Shown: one piece after another, positions 36,538 through 47,760 of the stretch
Layout: each line of letters starts with the position of its first letter
Numbering within the stretch: position 1 is the first letter of the stretch
Assembly: GCA_011799875.1 (NCBI GenBank)
Contig: CM022300.1
Location: 107,893,201-107,957,200 of the forward strand
DNA length: 64,000 bases
Origin: Thinopyrum elongatum
Lineage: Eukaryota; Streptophyta; Magnoliopsida; Poales; Poaceae
Direction: 5' to 3'
Translations under genes and position numbers: made by a program
The notes under the pieces: model-generated
The model's database searches: none
The model's input: only the letters and a program-made list of their open reading frames with translations
Told to the model about the DNA's origin: nothing

Positions 36538-37419
36538 ATGGCGAGAGGTCGGGGGCGCGGCGCTGCTCCAGTGGCGGCGACGAGAACTTCTGCACGACAG
36601 CATCTCCCTCCTCCCTCCAAAGATGCGGGGGCGGAGCCCGCCGTGAGAGGAGGTGGGAGGGGGCGAGGTCATGGTCGTCGTGGTGCCCGAGGCCGAGGAG
36701 GACGGGGTGGCACTCTGATTGCACCCCCACCGGCCGCCCCTCCCCCGGTGGAAGGCCACGTTGGAGACCAACCCCTGGAGTTCATCATCAGATTGTACAA
36801 GCCTCCGCGTGGCCGCCTCCGTCTCCCCACTCCATTCGCGAGGGCGATGGAGCTCGAACAGCTGCGCGCATTGAAGCTGCACATGAGGGGTTGCGGGAAC
36901 GGTGGCATGCGGGTGGATGTGGATTTTCCTGCCCCTCATGTCATGTTCTTCCGACGCGGCTAGAAGACCTTTGCTCGCGCCCATAGCTTGTCGGAGGGGC
37001 ACTTCCTCCATTTTAAATTAATGGAGGCCGGCCTGCTCTCCGTCAAGGTCTTTGGGTGCTCGGGTGCTCGCTTAGGGTGCTGCGCAGAGAGCTCGACCGA
37101 TGACGAAAGCTACTCCTCGAGCGACAGCGATGAGGAGGACAGTGATGGCGATGATGACGGTGCCGATGGGGAGGACGACAGCTGGTGGGCTGTCCCTGCC
37201 GCTCTCTTCACCATCACCTTCGCCCATGCCCTCCCGCTCTTGTTAGGCCCCTCGCCAAGGGGCCTGACGGGGTCAGGCCGGGCTTCTGCCAAGGCGCCCC
37301 TTTTGCCTTCTTCACCTTCCGCCGCAGTGCCTGGGAGGAGAAGGGCAAGAAAGGGCATCACGGGGCACTTATCTTTTTTCAATCTAAAATATGTAGGCAC
37401 TTGCCAAACTTTAGTCTAA
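36538..37419 (+). pseudogene. B3 DNA-binding-domain-like gene, antisense within the Tat element, one nonsense codon
   Basis: The ATG at 36538 has a strong plant context (CCACCATGG). The first 60 residues are Gly/Arg-rich (GRGRGHGRRGARGRGGRGG), then Pro-rich. A B3-like domain starts near residue 80 with FIIRLYKPPRGRLRLPTPF and LKLHMRGCGNGGMRVDVDF. A TAG at 36961 (codon 142) falls where B3 domains carry a conserved Trp in a GW-x-x-F motif. The same frame then continues KTFARAHSLSEGHFLHF, LLSVKVFGCSGARLGCC and an acidic Ser/Asp tail to 37419. B3 proteins bind DNA in plant nuclei. Tat elements are known to carry extra, often antisense, ORFs here; the B3 assignment rests on motif reading only. Confidence 0.7.
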
Positions 37420-38227
37420 ATAATGTAATCTTCTTTATCCATGTTGGTGTTCTGTAAGATCTGTACTTGTTCATCAGCATATTAATGAACAAGACAAGCT
37501 TTGCCGGGCACTTGTGCATGCATCATACCCATGCAGAGGTGAAATGCCTCTATACGTTCAAGTAAACAAGTTATCTCCGGCAAGCTATCCTGCCGGTATC
37601 CTCGAATTGTTGTCGTGGGGCTAAGCCTGCCGGGCACAAATCGCAAAGAGGGACCAGCCCCCCGCCAAGCCTTCTCCGCCAAAGGCCACTGCGACCATCC
37701 TGACCGAAGCAACGTTCGATTCAAAGGATGGGAGCACCTAAGTTTCGAAGGTGACGAGGTTTTCATATGCACAAGTTTTTACTTACAGAACACGTAAGGA
37801 TAAGAAGAGAACTTATCTGTTTGCCTTGCCGATGATCGTCATGTAGGCTCATCTTCATTTCTTCTTTTTTGGGACTGAGTCCACGGCAAGAACCCTGCAA
37901 CTTGATGCAGATGAAAACAATGCCTCATGCGACCTCATCTACATGATCATGTTATGCTCATGATATGCTTATGCATGCTTGCAAGTTTTGGGGGCCCCCA
38001 GCGCTTCGTTTATTTCTGTTGCTCAGGGTCTATGCCTGGCTTTGTACAAGGGGTTACATGGAACATCGGCAAGGCCTATACAAAAGGGTGGCTACCGGGC
38101 AGGGCCCGACAGCCGCGCCTTACGGGTAGAACTTACGGAGATGCTCAATGTTCCATGAGTTTTGCAACTGAATGCCATCTCCGGTCTCCAGACGGACTGC
38201 GCCAGGTCTGGTGACTCATACTACCCG
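37420..38227. other. Spacer between antisense gene and Tat pol
   Basis: No convincing gene. On the + strand it would be the 3' untranslated region of the antisense unit; on the minus strand it follows the end of pol. Confidence 0.5.
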
Positions 38228-41200
38228 CTAAGGGCCTTCCCACTTCGGCGTTAACTTGTTTGTACCCTTGGCGGACTGAACACGCCTAAGGACAAGGTCG
38301 CCTTCCTCAAAACCCCGGGCACGAACCCTGCGGCTGTGATAGCGACGCAGGGCTTGCTGGTAGCGTGCAGCATGCGTAGCAGCCCGGAGACGGTTCTCCT
38401 CAAGTAGCACAGCGTCGTCACGCCGGTGCCGTTCCTGTGCTACTTCATCGTAGGCAAGCACTCGAGGAGATCCGAATATGAGTTTCGTGGGGATAACTAC
38501 TTCTACCCCATAGACTAGGGAGAAGGGAGTCTGCCCGGTAGCTCGATTTGGTGTCGTTCTGAGGGACTAAAGAACCACCGGCAGCTCGTCGATCCATCGC
38601 CTGTCACACTTCTGTAGTCTATCAAAGGTTCTTGTCTTGAGACCTCGCAACACTTTAGCGTTCACCCTCTCAGCTTGTCCATTGCTTCTGGGATGGGCGA
38701 CAGAGGCAAATGAGATCTTGCTTCCGAGGGCATGAACATATTACATGAAGGCGTGGCTCGTGAATTGGGTGCCATTGTCGGTGATGATTCGGGCAAGCAC
38801 CCCGAAGCGGCACACCAATCCTTTCAAGAACTTGATAGCTGATTGTGCGGTCACCTTTCTCATGGGCTCCACCTCTGGCCACTTTGTGAACTTGTCGATA
38901 GCGACGAACAAGAACTCAAAGCCCCCGGTAGCACGGGGGAAGGGGCCCAAGATATCGAGCCCCCAGACTGAGAAGGTCCATGACAAAGGGATCGTCTGAA
39001 GAGCTTGGGCAGGCTGATGGATGTTCTTGGAGTGGAACGGGCAGGCTTCACATTTGGTGACGAGCTCAACTGCATCTTGGAGGGCTGTGGGCCAATAGAA
39101 ACCTTGACGGAAGGATTTTCCAACCAGAGCCCTTGATCCAATGTGTGAGCCGCACATACCCTTGTGTACCTCTGCCAACAGTTCCTTTCCTTCCTCCCGG
39201 CAAATGCACTTCAATTTCACACTATTGGGCCTCCTTCTGTACAGTGTGTCGTTAACGAACTGATACATACTGGCCCTCCAGGCTACTCTTTCAGCTTCTT
39301 CTTGCTCTTTGGGGAGTTCTCCAGTTTGGAGGAAATGGACTATGTGCCGTGCCCAAGTTGGGGCCAGGGGCTCGGCAACAAGGACCAACGGCACCTCCTC
39401 ATTCACAGGAACGCACTTCTCGACCGCAGGGACCGGTGGCCTGGCGGGATGGTGCAGCTCACTGATCGAAGGGGAGTTGTTCCCGCCAAGCTCTCTGCCG
39501 GGAGCCTCGGGAGGCTCTGCCGGGTGAGGCTTGCCGGAGTCTAGTTTCCTCCTCTTTCTGGCCATTGCTGGTGGGGATATGGAGGGCTGAGTCAGATGGA
39601 GAACAAAAGTCCCTGGTTCCATAGGGAGTTTTTGCGCAGCGTACTTTGACAGATGATCAGCAATGCTGTTTTCCGCACGGGGCACGTGCTCTGTTTGCAA
39701 TCCGTCAAAGCGCTCCTCCAACTTTCTCACTTCCTCGACGTATGCCTCCATCAATGGGCTTTGGTAATCCTTGTTGACTTGTCTCACCACAAGTTGTGAA
39801 TCTCAGGGGATGATCAGCTTCTTGATTCCCAGTTCTGTTGCAATCCTGAGCTCGGCAAGGAGCCCTTCATACTTTGCAGTATTGTTGGTAGCCTTCTCCC
39901 GGGGAAAGTGCATCTGGACGACGTACTTAAGGTGCTCCCCAGTGGAGGCAACAAGAAGCACGCCAGCCCCTGCACCTTGTAGGGAGAAGGCACCATCGAA
40001 ATACATAATCCATTCTTGGGGCACTTCCTTGCCGGGGATGATCGTCTCCAATACTTCTTCATCAGGAGTTGGTGTCCACTCTACGATGAACTCTGCTAGT
40101 GCTCTGCTCTAAATAGTTGATGTTCTTTCAAACTTCAAACCAAAGTTGGACAACTCCAAAGCCCATTCCACAATCCTGCCGGTGGCCTCGGGGTTTCGGA
40201 GTATGCGTTGCAAGGGGAAGCGGCTGACAACTGTGATCTCGTGGGCTTGGAAATAGTGGCGCAGTTTCCTTGAGGCCATGATGAGGCCAAAAATCAACTT
40301 TTGCACGCCAGAGTACCTCGATCTAGCTCCCTGTAACAGGGAGCTGACGAAGTACACTGGGCGCTGCACCACTTTCTTCTTTGCCGCAACCATAGAACTG
40401 CTTCCACTACCTTGCCTTTCTTCGCTCTGGACTGACTCTGGTCTTCCCGGGACGGGTTCGCTTTCCTCTTCAGAGGGGATAGTGGTTGTGGCTGCCGTGT
40501 CATCCACTTCCCGCTGCGCTACCAGTGCCTCACTAACCACTTGATTGGTTGCCGCTAAGTATTGCAGCAATGGCTCTTGTGGTTTGGGAGCGACCAAGGT
40601 GGGCACAGAGGAAAGATAGGTCTTCAAATCTTGCAGCGCAGCGTCTGCCTCTGGAGTCCACTCCACAGGTCCTGCCTTCTTCAAGATTTTGAAGAACGGC
40701 AGGGCGCGCTCGGCAGACTTGGAAATGAACCTACTCAGTGCAGCCACGCATCCAGTCAAACGCCTCACGTCCTTGACTGTCTTGGGTGCTTGAATTTGCT
40801 CGATAGCCTTGATCTTGTCGGGGTTGGCCTCTATCCCTCGATGAGACACAAAGAAGCCAAGTAACTTGCCGGAGGGCACTCCAAACACACACTTCTCTGG
40901 GTTCAGCTTCAAGTTGATCCTGCGCAGATTAGCAAATGTTTCTTCCAAATCCTGGATGAGGGTTGATCTGTCCTTGGTCTTGACCACAATATCATCCATG
41001 TAAGCTTCAATGTTTCTGTGCAGCTGGGATTCAAAGCCAATCTGTACTGCTCTTGCAAAAGTGGATCCGGCGCTCTTTAACCCGAAGGGCATCCGTACAA
41101 AGCAGTACGTGCCAGATGGGGTTATGAATGCGGTCTTCTCTTCGTCTTCTTTGGACATGAAGATCTAGTGGTATCCGGAGTAGGCATCCAGAAAGGAAAG

Positions 41201-41584
41201 CAGGTCACACCCGGAAGTGGAATCCGAAATCTGGTCGATGCACGGCAAGGGGAATGGGTCCTTCGGGCATGCCTTGTTTAGATCTGTGAAGTCTATGCAA
41301 AGCCTCCATTTCCCATTCGCCTTGTGCACCACCACTGGATTTGCTAACCATGTGGGATGCAACACTCCCCTGACCAAACCAACTGCTTCAAGCTTCTTGA
41401 TCTCCTCGGCAATAAACTGTTGCCACTCCAAAGCTTGCTTCCGAACCTTCTGCTTGACGGGCCGGGCATGCGGGCAGACAGCAAGGTGGTGCTCGATTAC
41501 CTCCCTGGGAACAATGGGGATATCAGTTGGTTGCCAGGCAAACACATCGATATTCGCCCGCAAGAAGGCAACGAGCGCGCTTTC
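38228..41584 (-). pseudogene. Tat-type pol: RT, RNase H, second RNase H, integrase
   Basis: RT motifs include KANGKWRLCIDFTDLNKACP, MPFGLKSAGSTFARA and the catalytic YMDDIVV (near 41000). The first RNase H follows, then a second one (YFDGAFSLQGAGAGV, NNTAKYEGLLAEL) that is typical of the Tat lineage. The integrase has the HHCC region (HKGMCGSHIG, CEACPFHSKN), catalytic DILGPF, DNGTQF and the Glu region near 38680, and a C-terminal module ending GDLVLRRV. Stops at 41165 (TAG), 40109 (TAG), 39803 (TGA), 38741 (TAA) and about 38570 (TAG) interrupt it, all in one frame, with no shift detected over 3 kb. Confidence 0.9.
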
Positions 41585-43318
41585 CTATTTGTCATCAAGA
41601 GTGGCACTGATAGTGAAGGTACCATCAGCGCCAGCCACCCCTGCCGGGACCTTCTTCACAGCAGGTGTAGCAGCTTTGGATCTCTTGCTATTGGAACTCT
41701 TCGGCAAGTCATCAACATGCGCATCACACTCTGGAGAGGCACGCTTCCCGGATTTCTTGCTGGCATCCTTGCTAGCTCTCTTCATTTTCTTACTTTCCTT
41801 GGCGGGAGCAATGGTTTCTGCAGCCTCAGAAGCGACCGCCTCCCGGTACATCTTGTCCACGCATATGACTGCATCCTTCTGATCTGACGGAATGGAAATG
41901 ACTCCTATCGGCCCTGGCATCTTCAAGGTGTTGTAGGCATAGTGGGATGCCGCCATGAACTTGGCCAGAGATGGGCGACCAAGGATTCCGTTGTACGGCA
42001 AGGGGAGGTCAACCACGTCAAACACGATCTTCTCAGTCTGGTAGTTTAACTCCCCTCCGAACGTCACCGGCAGTGTGAACTTTCCCTTAGGACGACTCCT
42101 GCCGGGGTTGATTCCTTGGAACGTGCCAGTAACCTTGAGCTCCTCATCTGCTATCTGAAGTTTGCTGATGACCTTTGGAGATATCAGATTCAACCCGGCC
42201 CCGCCGTCAACCAACATCTTTGTGACTTTGAGGTTGCGTATTGTTGGTGAGACCAACAACGGCAAGCACCCTACCGCGGTGGTGCGGTCAGGGTGATCCT
42301 CTTCGTCAAAGATGATGGGCGTGCGGGACCACTTGAGCGGCTTCCGAGAATCTGCCGTTGGCTCCATGGCATTGACTTCACGCACCCAATATTTAAGTTG
42401 GCGGTGAGAGGAGTGCAGAGATGCACCCCCGTCAACGCACAAGGCGTCAGTGGCTTTTTGGAACTCCTGCTCGCTGGTTTCCTCTTCATCTCCTTCATCA
42501 GTCTCACCATCGCAATCCTTCTTCTCACGGCCTCTGGCGGGTTTCCCTTGGGACTGAGGAGCCTTGCCAGGGTGATTTACTCCGCCGCCTCGGCCCTTCC
42601 CGCCAGCACCATCCTGGTTTTTCTCCTTGTCACGCTTCTCATACTCAGCCCTCTGCTTCTTGACGAGCTGCTCAACCTGATGACACTCCTGAAGGTCGTG
42701 GCCCTTGGTCCTATGGATCTTGCAGTACGGCCCATCACCCTTCCCAGCCTTCTCGGCAGACACGGCCGCCCGGCAGTCAGTGCACGCGGCAACCTCCTTA
42801 CCGGGGGCCTCGGCCTTGGCCTTCTTGCCGGTACTAGGTGTGCTTGATCCTTCGATGGCCATCACAACTTTCTCCTTGCGCTTCTTATTGTGTTTCTTAT
42901 TCTTCTTATGGTTGGTGGCGTCGTCGTCGTCGTCTGAATCGATGTCGATGCCATCCTCTTCACCGGGAAGTCGCCTTCCCTCCTCTATGTGAGCACACTT
43001 ATCCACCAGAGTGTATAACTCATTCACAGTCTTGGGCAGCCGCACGTTCATTTTGGAACGTATCCTGCGGTTGCGCACGTTGGACTGGAATGCGGCTATC
43101 ACAGCTACCGGATGGATATCTGGGATGTTCCTGTGCGCTCGACTGAACCTTTGCATGTACTTTCGTAGACTTTCTCCTTCCTTCTGTGGGAGGAGCTGCA
43201 GATCACTGGGCCGTCCTGGTTCTTGATGGCCGCACGTAAAGGCACCAACAAACTCATGGCACAGATCAGCCCAAGTTGAGATGGAGTTCTCCGGCAGGTG
43301 CATTAGCCAAGACCTCAC
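41585..43318 (-). pseudogene. Tat-type gag core and protease
   Basis: The open frame of 577 codons starts inside gag (WLMHLPENSISTWADLCHEF, then LLPQKEGESLRKYMQRF) and includes a Lys-rich segment and a zinc-knuckle-like CKIHRTKGHDLQEC. The protease region has MLVDGGAGLNLI, with DGG where DSG or DTG is usual. It ends in a TAG at 41585-41587 in frame with RT. I do not know whether the ancestor had one continuous gag-pol frame, but the sequence on both sides of the stop looks continuous. Confidence 0.85.
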
Positions 43319-44543
43319 ATTTGGCTTGAGGCCAAAGGGAAGTAGTTGGCGAACACCTTCTCATCTCTTCCCCCGGCAGCTTGAACAACAATGGTGTAGA
43401 TGCTCAAGAACTCTGCCGGGTTTAGTTTCCCATCGTACTTCTCTGGTATTTCTGGCTTGAACATGCGGGTAGATGGCCAACGGACTTGTCACAACTCATG
43501 AGTGAAGGCGGGGCACCCAACCTCGAAAGGTAGGTACCCACCTTCATCGAGAGTGGGCTCGTCAACGTCAGGGCCATTGCGCCTATCGGACTGGCGGTGG
43601 GTATCGTAGCGCCACTTGATGGTGACGCGCGCGCCTTCCCCTCTCCTGTCTTCCTGGGCCTGCCGCTGGTCTCGACGTGCTCGAGGGCCGGACGAAGCCA
43701 TCAAGACATCATCGGGTTCTTGATCGCGTGGCTCAGGCTGTGGCCCCTGTGCAGGCTGCCGCAGAGGGGACTGCACCATGGGGGTGGCCCCTTCGGCACG
43801 GCCAGCAGCGCGGGCCATTGTCGTCGCCTGGGAAGGTCGTGGCGGGCCAGCTCGCTGTGCTCCTCCCGCCTCGGCGAAACCAATCAGGCTTTGAATGGTG
43901 GCTCTTCACTCATCCATCTGATCGGCTGCCGGCGGAAATCTCAACAGCAGCTGGGCCCGCGCCATAGCCTTCGAAGCGGTGCTTGGCATGGATGATGACA
44001 TAGACTGTAGCGTCGCCTGGCTCCTCATGGTGCCGGTAGTAGCTACGCCGTGTTCTCGTCGTCGTGAGCCCGTCGCCAGGGTGGCGTGGTGACGAGGTGG
44101 AGGCGCTTGAGGGCCAGCGGCTCCGTTTGGCGCATCGGTTGGGTCAGCTCGTTCCGGGAGTGGCGCACGCCCTGCGGCCGCGCCCGCGGCGGGTGCGGCC
44201 GGAGAGTTGCGATTCGCCCCAGAGCGAGTGCCACCGCTGCGGCTGGGCCCTTCAGCTGGGCGGAGAGGTGCAGACGGAATGATTTCTCCACATGTACCTC
44301 GTGGAGCGTGGCCGCTGGGATGCTGTTGGTGCTGTCCTTCCCTGGTGCCTTCCGCCCTCGTTTCGGTCGCAGGGGAGGTGGTGACGACGCCGCATGCGTC
44401 GGCCACGTCTCCCGCAGCGTCATGTCTCCGTGCATCCCCGTAGCCCCCACGGCGTCGGCGGCCACGTGCGACGGGGCCTTCGAAGTGGACGGATGGGCCG
44501 CAGCACCGGGCTTCTTCTTGGGCGCCATGGACGATGGAGCCAT
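43319..44543 (-). pseudogene. Tat-type gag N-terminal part
   Basis: The likely gag start is the ATG at 44543 (MAPSSMAPKKKPG), 86 bases inside the 5' LTR. The frame is open to 44043, then coding-like text continues in other frames (43906-44070, 43489-43818), so at least two frameshifts lie between the start and the gag core. The sequence is GC-rich and Ala/Pro/Arg-rich. Confidence 0.6.
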
Positions 44544-44606
44544 CGATGAAGAAGATGATGAAGATGACGCGCTGCGTACGCTTCTCGGGTTCGCGCAAGC
44601 GCTTGC

Positions 44607-44624
44607 CCCCTACCTGGCGCGCCA
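44607..44624 (-). other. Primer binding site of the Tat-type element
   Basis: The minus strand reads TGGCGCGCCAGGTAGGGG, four bases from the 5' LTR end. It starts with TGG as required for pairing with a tRNA CCA end. I do not assign the tRNA. Confidence 0.7.
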
Positions 44625-44628
44625 AAGA

Positions 44629-45542
44629 TGTTGTGGGGAACCATGGCCACCTATGGGGCCATCAGCCCCTTGTGGTTCGGCAGGGGGGATGAGCACATTG
44701 CACAAAGAGCGGAGAACGTAGCGCAGCACGACAGAGATCACACGGGCAGTTTTACCCAGGTTCGGGCCGCCGCGAGGCGTAAAACCCTACTCCTGCTTTC
44801 GTGGATTGATGGTGGGTTATGGTGGAAATGCAGCACTCTTGCCCGGCAGGGTTGCCTCGGGGCGAGGGCAACTACGTGCGTATGAGTGTACAAGGGTCTG
44901 AATCCTTTCTATGGTTGCCATGGCCCTCCTTTTATAGATCAAAGGGTCACCACAATGGCAAATCAGTCATTGTGTACTGATTAGATAGCGGACAGTGCTA
45001 TCATACCTAACTCTACAGTCAGAGCAGAGCGCATTAAATGCACCGCTTAGTGTCAGATCGTGGCATGCCTGGCAAGCCTTGCCGGGCTGCTCGGCCACCT
45101 TTTTGCCTGTATGCTTGACACGTCTCTGGACGGGTGTCATTTGGAGGTGATTTCCATAGGAAGTGGCCGCCACGTGCCAAATAACAGCCACTTAGTCACT
45201 TGGGGGCTTGACACCGCACTGATTGATGACTTGCGTCACTGTGAGGTGGAGCGGTGGAGCCTTGGCGGGGTAGTTTGCCTTGGTCGCGCCCGGCAGGCCT
45301 GCCGGACGGTCTTGAGGCTTGTCTTCGGGGCCACCTCGACCTCGCCAGGCTCGCCTGCCCGGCAAGGGAGGCTTTCCCTTAGTGGTGTCTTGCTCATTTA
45401 GCTTGCCTTGGTCTTCTTGTTCTGCCCTTTGACTCCTCAAAAAGCTATCTCTTCAACTCGATCTTGCTTTGGATGTTGCAACCTTGCTCTTTTAGGCCTG
45501 TGCACGGTCTGGGCAACAGACCCAGGGTTTGTTGCACCGACA
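44629..45542 (-). repeat. 5' LTR of the Tat-type element
   Basis: Partner of 35069-35983. It starts TGTTGTGGGGAACC and ends TTGCACCGACA, followed by TGATG. Confidence 0.95.
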
Positions 45543-45779
45543 TGATGTGATCCCGTTTTCAAATGACAACACATGTCTATGGTTTGGAAACCTTAACCAT
45601 CTTTGATCAACGAGCTAGTCTAGTATAGGCTTGCTAGGGACACAATATTTGTTTATGTATTCACACATGTATTTAAGTTTCCGATCAATACAATTCTAGC
45701 ATGAATAATAAACCTTTATCATGCATAAGGAAATATAAAATAACAACTTTATTATTGCCTCTAGGGCATATTTCCTTCA
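45543..45779 (-). repeat. 3' LTR of copia element 33563-50670, part 2
   Basis: It begins with the duplicated TGATG and completes the split LTR to ATTTCCTTCA. The purine-tract complement GTCTCCCACTTGCAC follows at 45780. Confidence 0.95.
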
Positions 45780-45812
45780 GTCTCCCACTTGCACTAGAGT
45801 CAATAATCTAGA

Positions 45813-47096
45813 TTACATAGTAATGAATCTAATACCCATGGAGTCTTGGTGCTGATCTTGTTTTGCTCGCGGAAGAGGCATAGTCAACGGGTCTGCTACA
45901 TTCAAATCCGTATGTATTTTGCAAATCTCTATGTCTCCATCCTTGACCTTTTCACGAATGGAGTTGAAGCATCTCTTGATGTGTTTGGTTCTCTTGTGAA
46001 ACCTGGATTCCTTCGCCAAGGCAATTGCTCCAGTGTTGTCACAAAAGATTTTCATTGGACCCGATGCACTAGGTATTACACCCAGATCGGATATGAACTC
46101 CTTCATCCAGACTCCTTCATGCGCTGCTTCCAAAGCAGCTATGTATTCTGCTTCACACGTAGATCCCGCCACGACGCTCTGCTTGGAACTGCACCAACTG
46201 ACAGCTCCACCATTCAATATAAACACGTATCCGGTTTGTGACTTAGAGTCATCCGGATCAGTGTCGAAGCTAGCATCAACGTAACCATTTACGACAAGCT
46301 CTTTGTCACCTCCATAAACGAGAAACATATCCTTGGTCCTTTTCAGGTACTTCAGGATGTTCTTGACCGCTGTCCAGTGATCCACTCCTAGATTGCTTTG
46401 GCACCTCCCTGCCAGACTTATGGTAAGGCACACATCAGGTCTGGTACACAGCATAACATACATGATAGAACCTATGGCTGAGGCATAGGGAATGACTTTC
46501 ATTTTCTCTCTATCTTCTGCAGTGGTCGGGCTTTGAGTCTGACTCAACTTCACACCTTGTAACACAGGCAAGAACCCTTTCTTTGACTGATCCATTTTGA
46601 ACTTCTTCAAAACTTTATCAAGGTATGTGCTTTGTGAAAGCCCTATTAAGCGTCTCGATCTATCTCTATAGATCTTGATGCCCAATATATAAGCAGCTTC
46701 ACCGAGGTCTTTCATTGAAAAATTCTTATTCAAGTATCCTTTTATGCTATCCAGAAATTCTATATCATTTCCAATCAACAATATGTCATCCACATATAAT
46801 ATCAGAAATGCTACAGAGCTCCCACTCACTTTCTTGTAAATACAGGCTTCAGCGGAAGTCTGTATAAAACCATATGCTTTGATCACCTCATCAAAGCATA
46901 TATTCCAACTTCGAGATGCTTGCACCAGTCCATAGATGGATCGCTGGAGCTTGCACACTTTGTTAGCACCTTTAGGATCGACAAAACCTTTTGGTTGCAT
47001 CATATACAACTCTTCTTTAAGAAATCCATTAAGGAATGCAGTTTTGATGTCCACTTGCCAGATTTCATAATTATAAAATGCGGCAATTGCTAACAT
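45813..47096 (-). pseudogene. copia reverse transcriptase and complete RNase H frame
   Basis: An uninterrupted frame of 427 codons begins at LAIAAFYNYEIW in RT, includes [16 protein letters not shown] and [11 protein letters not shown], and continues through RNase H. RNase H has Asp in YVDASF, Glu in STCEAEYIAAL and Asp in FCDNTGAIALAK, all active-site positions. It is the best preserved copia enzyme segment in the window. The first part of RT, with integrase and protease, is deleted, so the frame has no proper start and is not expected to yield an enzyme alone. Confidence 0.85.
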
Positions 47097-47109
47097 GATT
47101 CGGACAGAC

Positions 47110-47760
47110 TTAACACTTGATGATCCTTCTTGATTTCTACGTCCGTGGCCTTAAGCATTGCAAAGAGCTCAGGAATCATTTTATTCATCCCTTACATATT
47201 ATAGTTCATCACGAAGCCTATGTAGCTTGGTGGCAGTGATTGTAGAACTCTATCAATAACACTATCAACTGGAAGATCAACTCCCAGCTGAGTCAAGTGG
47301 TTATGATACCCAGACATTTTGAGTATGTGTTCACTGACAGAACTGTTCTCCTCCATCTTCCAGCTATAGAATTGTTGGAGACTTCATATCTCTCAACCCG
47401 GGCATTTGCTTGAAATATTAACTTCAACTCTTGGAACATCTCATATGCTCCATGATGTTCAAAACGTCTTTGAAGTCCCGGTTCTAAGCCGTAAAGCATG
47501 GCACACTGAACTATCGAGTAGCCATCAGATCGAGCTTGCCAGACGTTCATAACATCTGCTTCAGCTCCTGCAGCTGGTCTTTCACCTAGCGGTGCATCAA
47601 GGACATAATTCTTCTATGTAGCAATGAGGATAATCCTCAAGTTACGGACCCAGTCCGTGTAGTTGCTACCATCATCTTTCAACTTAGCTTTCTCTAGGAA
47701 TGCATTAAAATTCAGGGGAACAGTAGCTCGGGCCATTGATCTACAACATAGATATGCAAA
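47110..47760 (-). pseudogene. copia gag remnant fused to RT
   Basis: Frames at 47550-47293 and around match the gag of the element at 30457 (MNVWQARSDGYSIVQ, CAMLYGLEPGLQ, MFQELKLIFQANARVERYE). Near 47110-47160 the gag text (a match to KSAKLEIKKEHQVL) passes straight into RT text (KSVRIMLAIAA). About 2.5 kb present in a standard element between these points is missing. Stops and shifts also occur within gag. Confidence 0.8.

Larger units (their letters stand above)
35069..45542 (-). mobile_element. Ty3/gypsy element, Tat/Retand type, full length, inactive, TSD TGATG
   Basis: LTRs at 35069-35983 and 44629-45542 (about 915 bases each) flank a 8.6-kb interior, with TGATG on both sides. The minus-strand coding order is gag, protease, RT, RNase H, a second RNase H, integrase. 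The second (archaeal-like) RNase H before integrase marks the Tat lineage. Between pol and the 3' LTR lie about 2.2 kb that carry an opposite-strand gene-like unit. The polyprotein stays in one frame from 43318 to about 38230 but has several nonsense codons. Confidence 0.95.

Noticed and set aside
41217..41882. A 221-codon + strand frame opposite Tat pol
   Set aside because: It lies fully opposite conserved RT and protease coding sequence and has no recognisable motif.
44086..44721. A 211-codon + strand frame opposite Tat gag
   Set aside because: It is the GC-rich shadow of the gag N-terminal region and has no start context or domain, unlike the unit at 36538.
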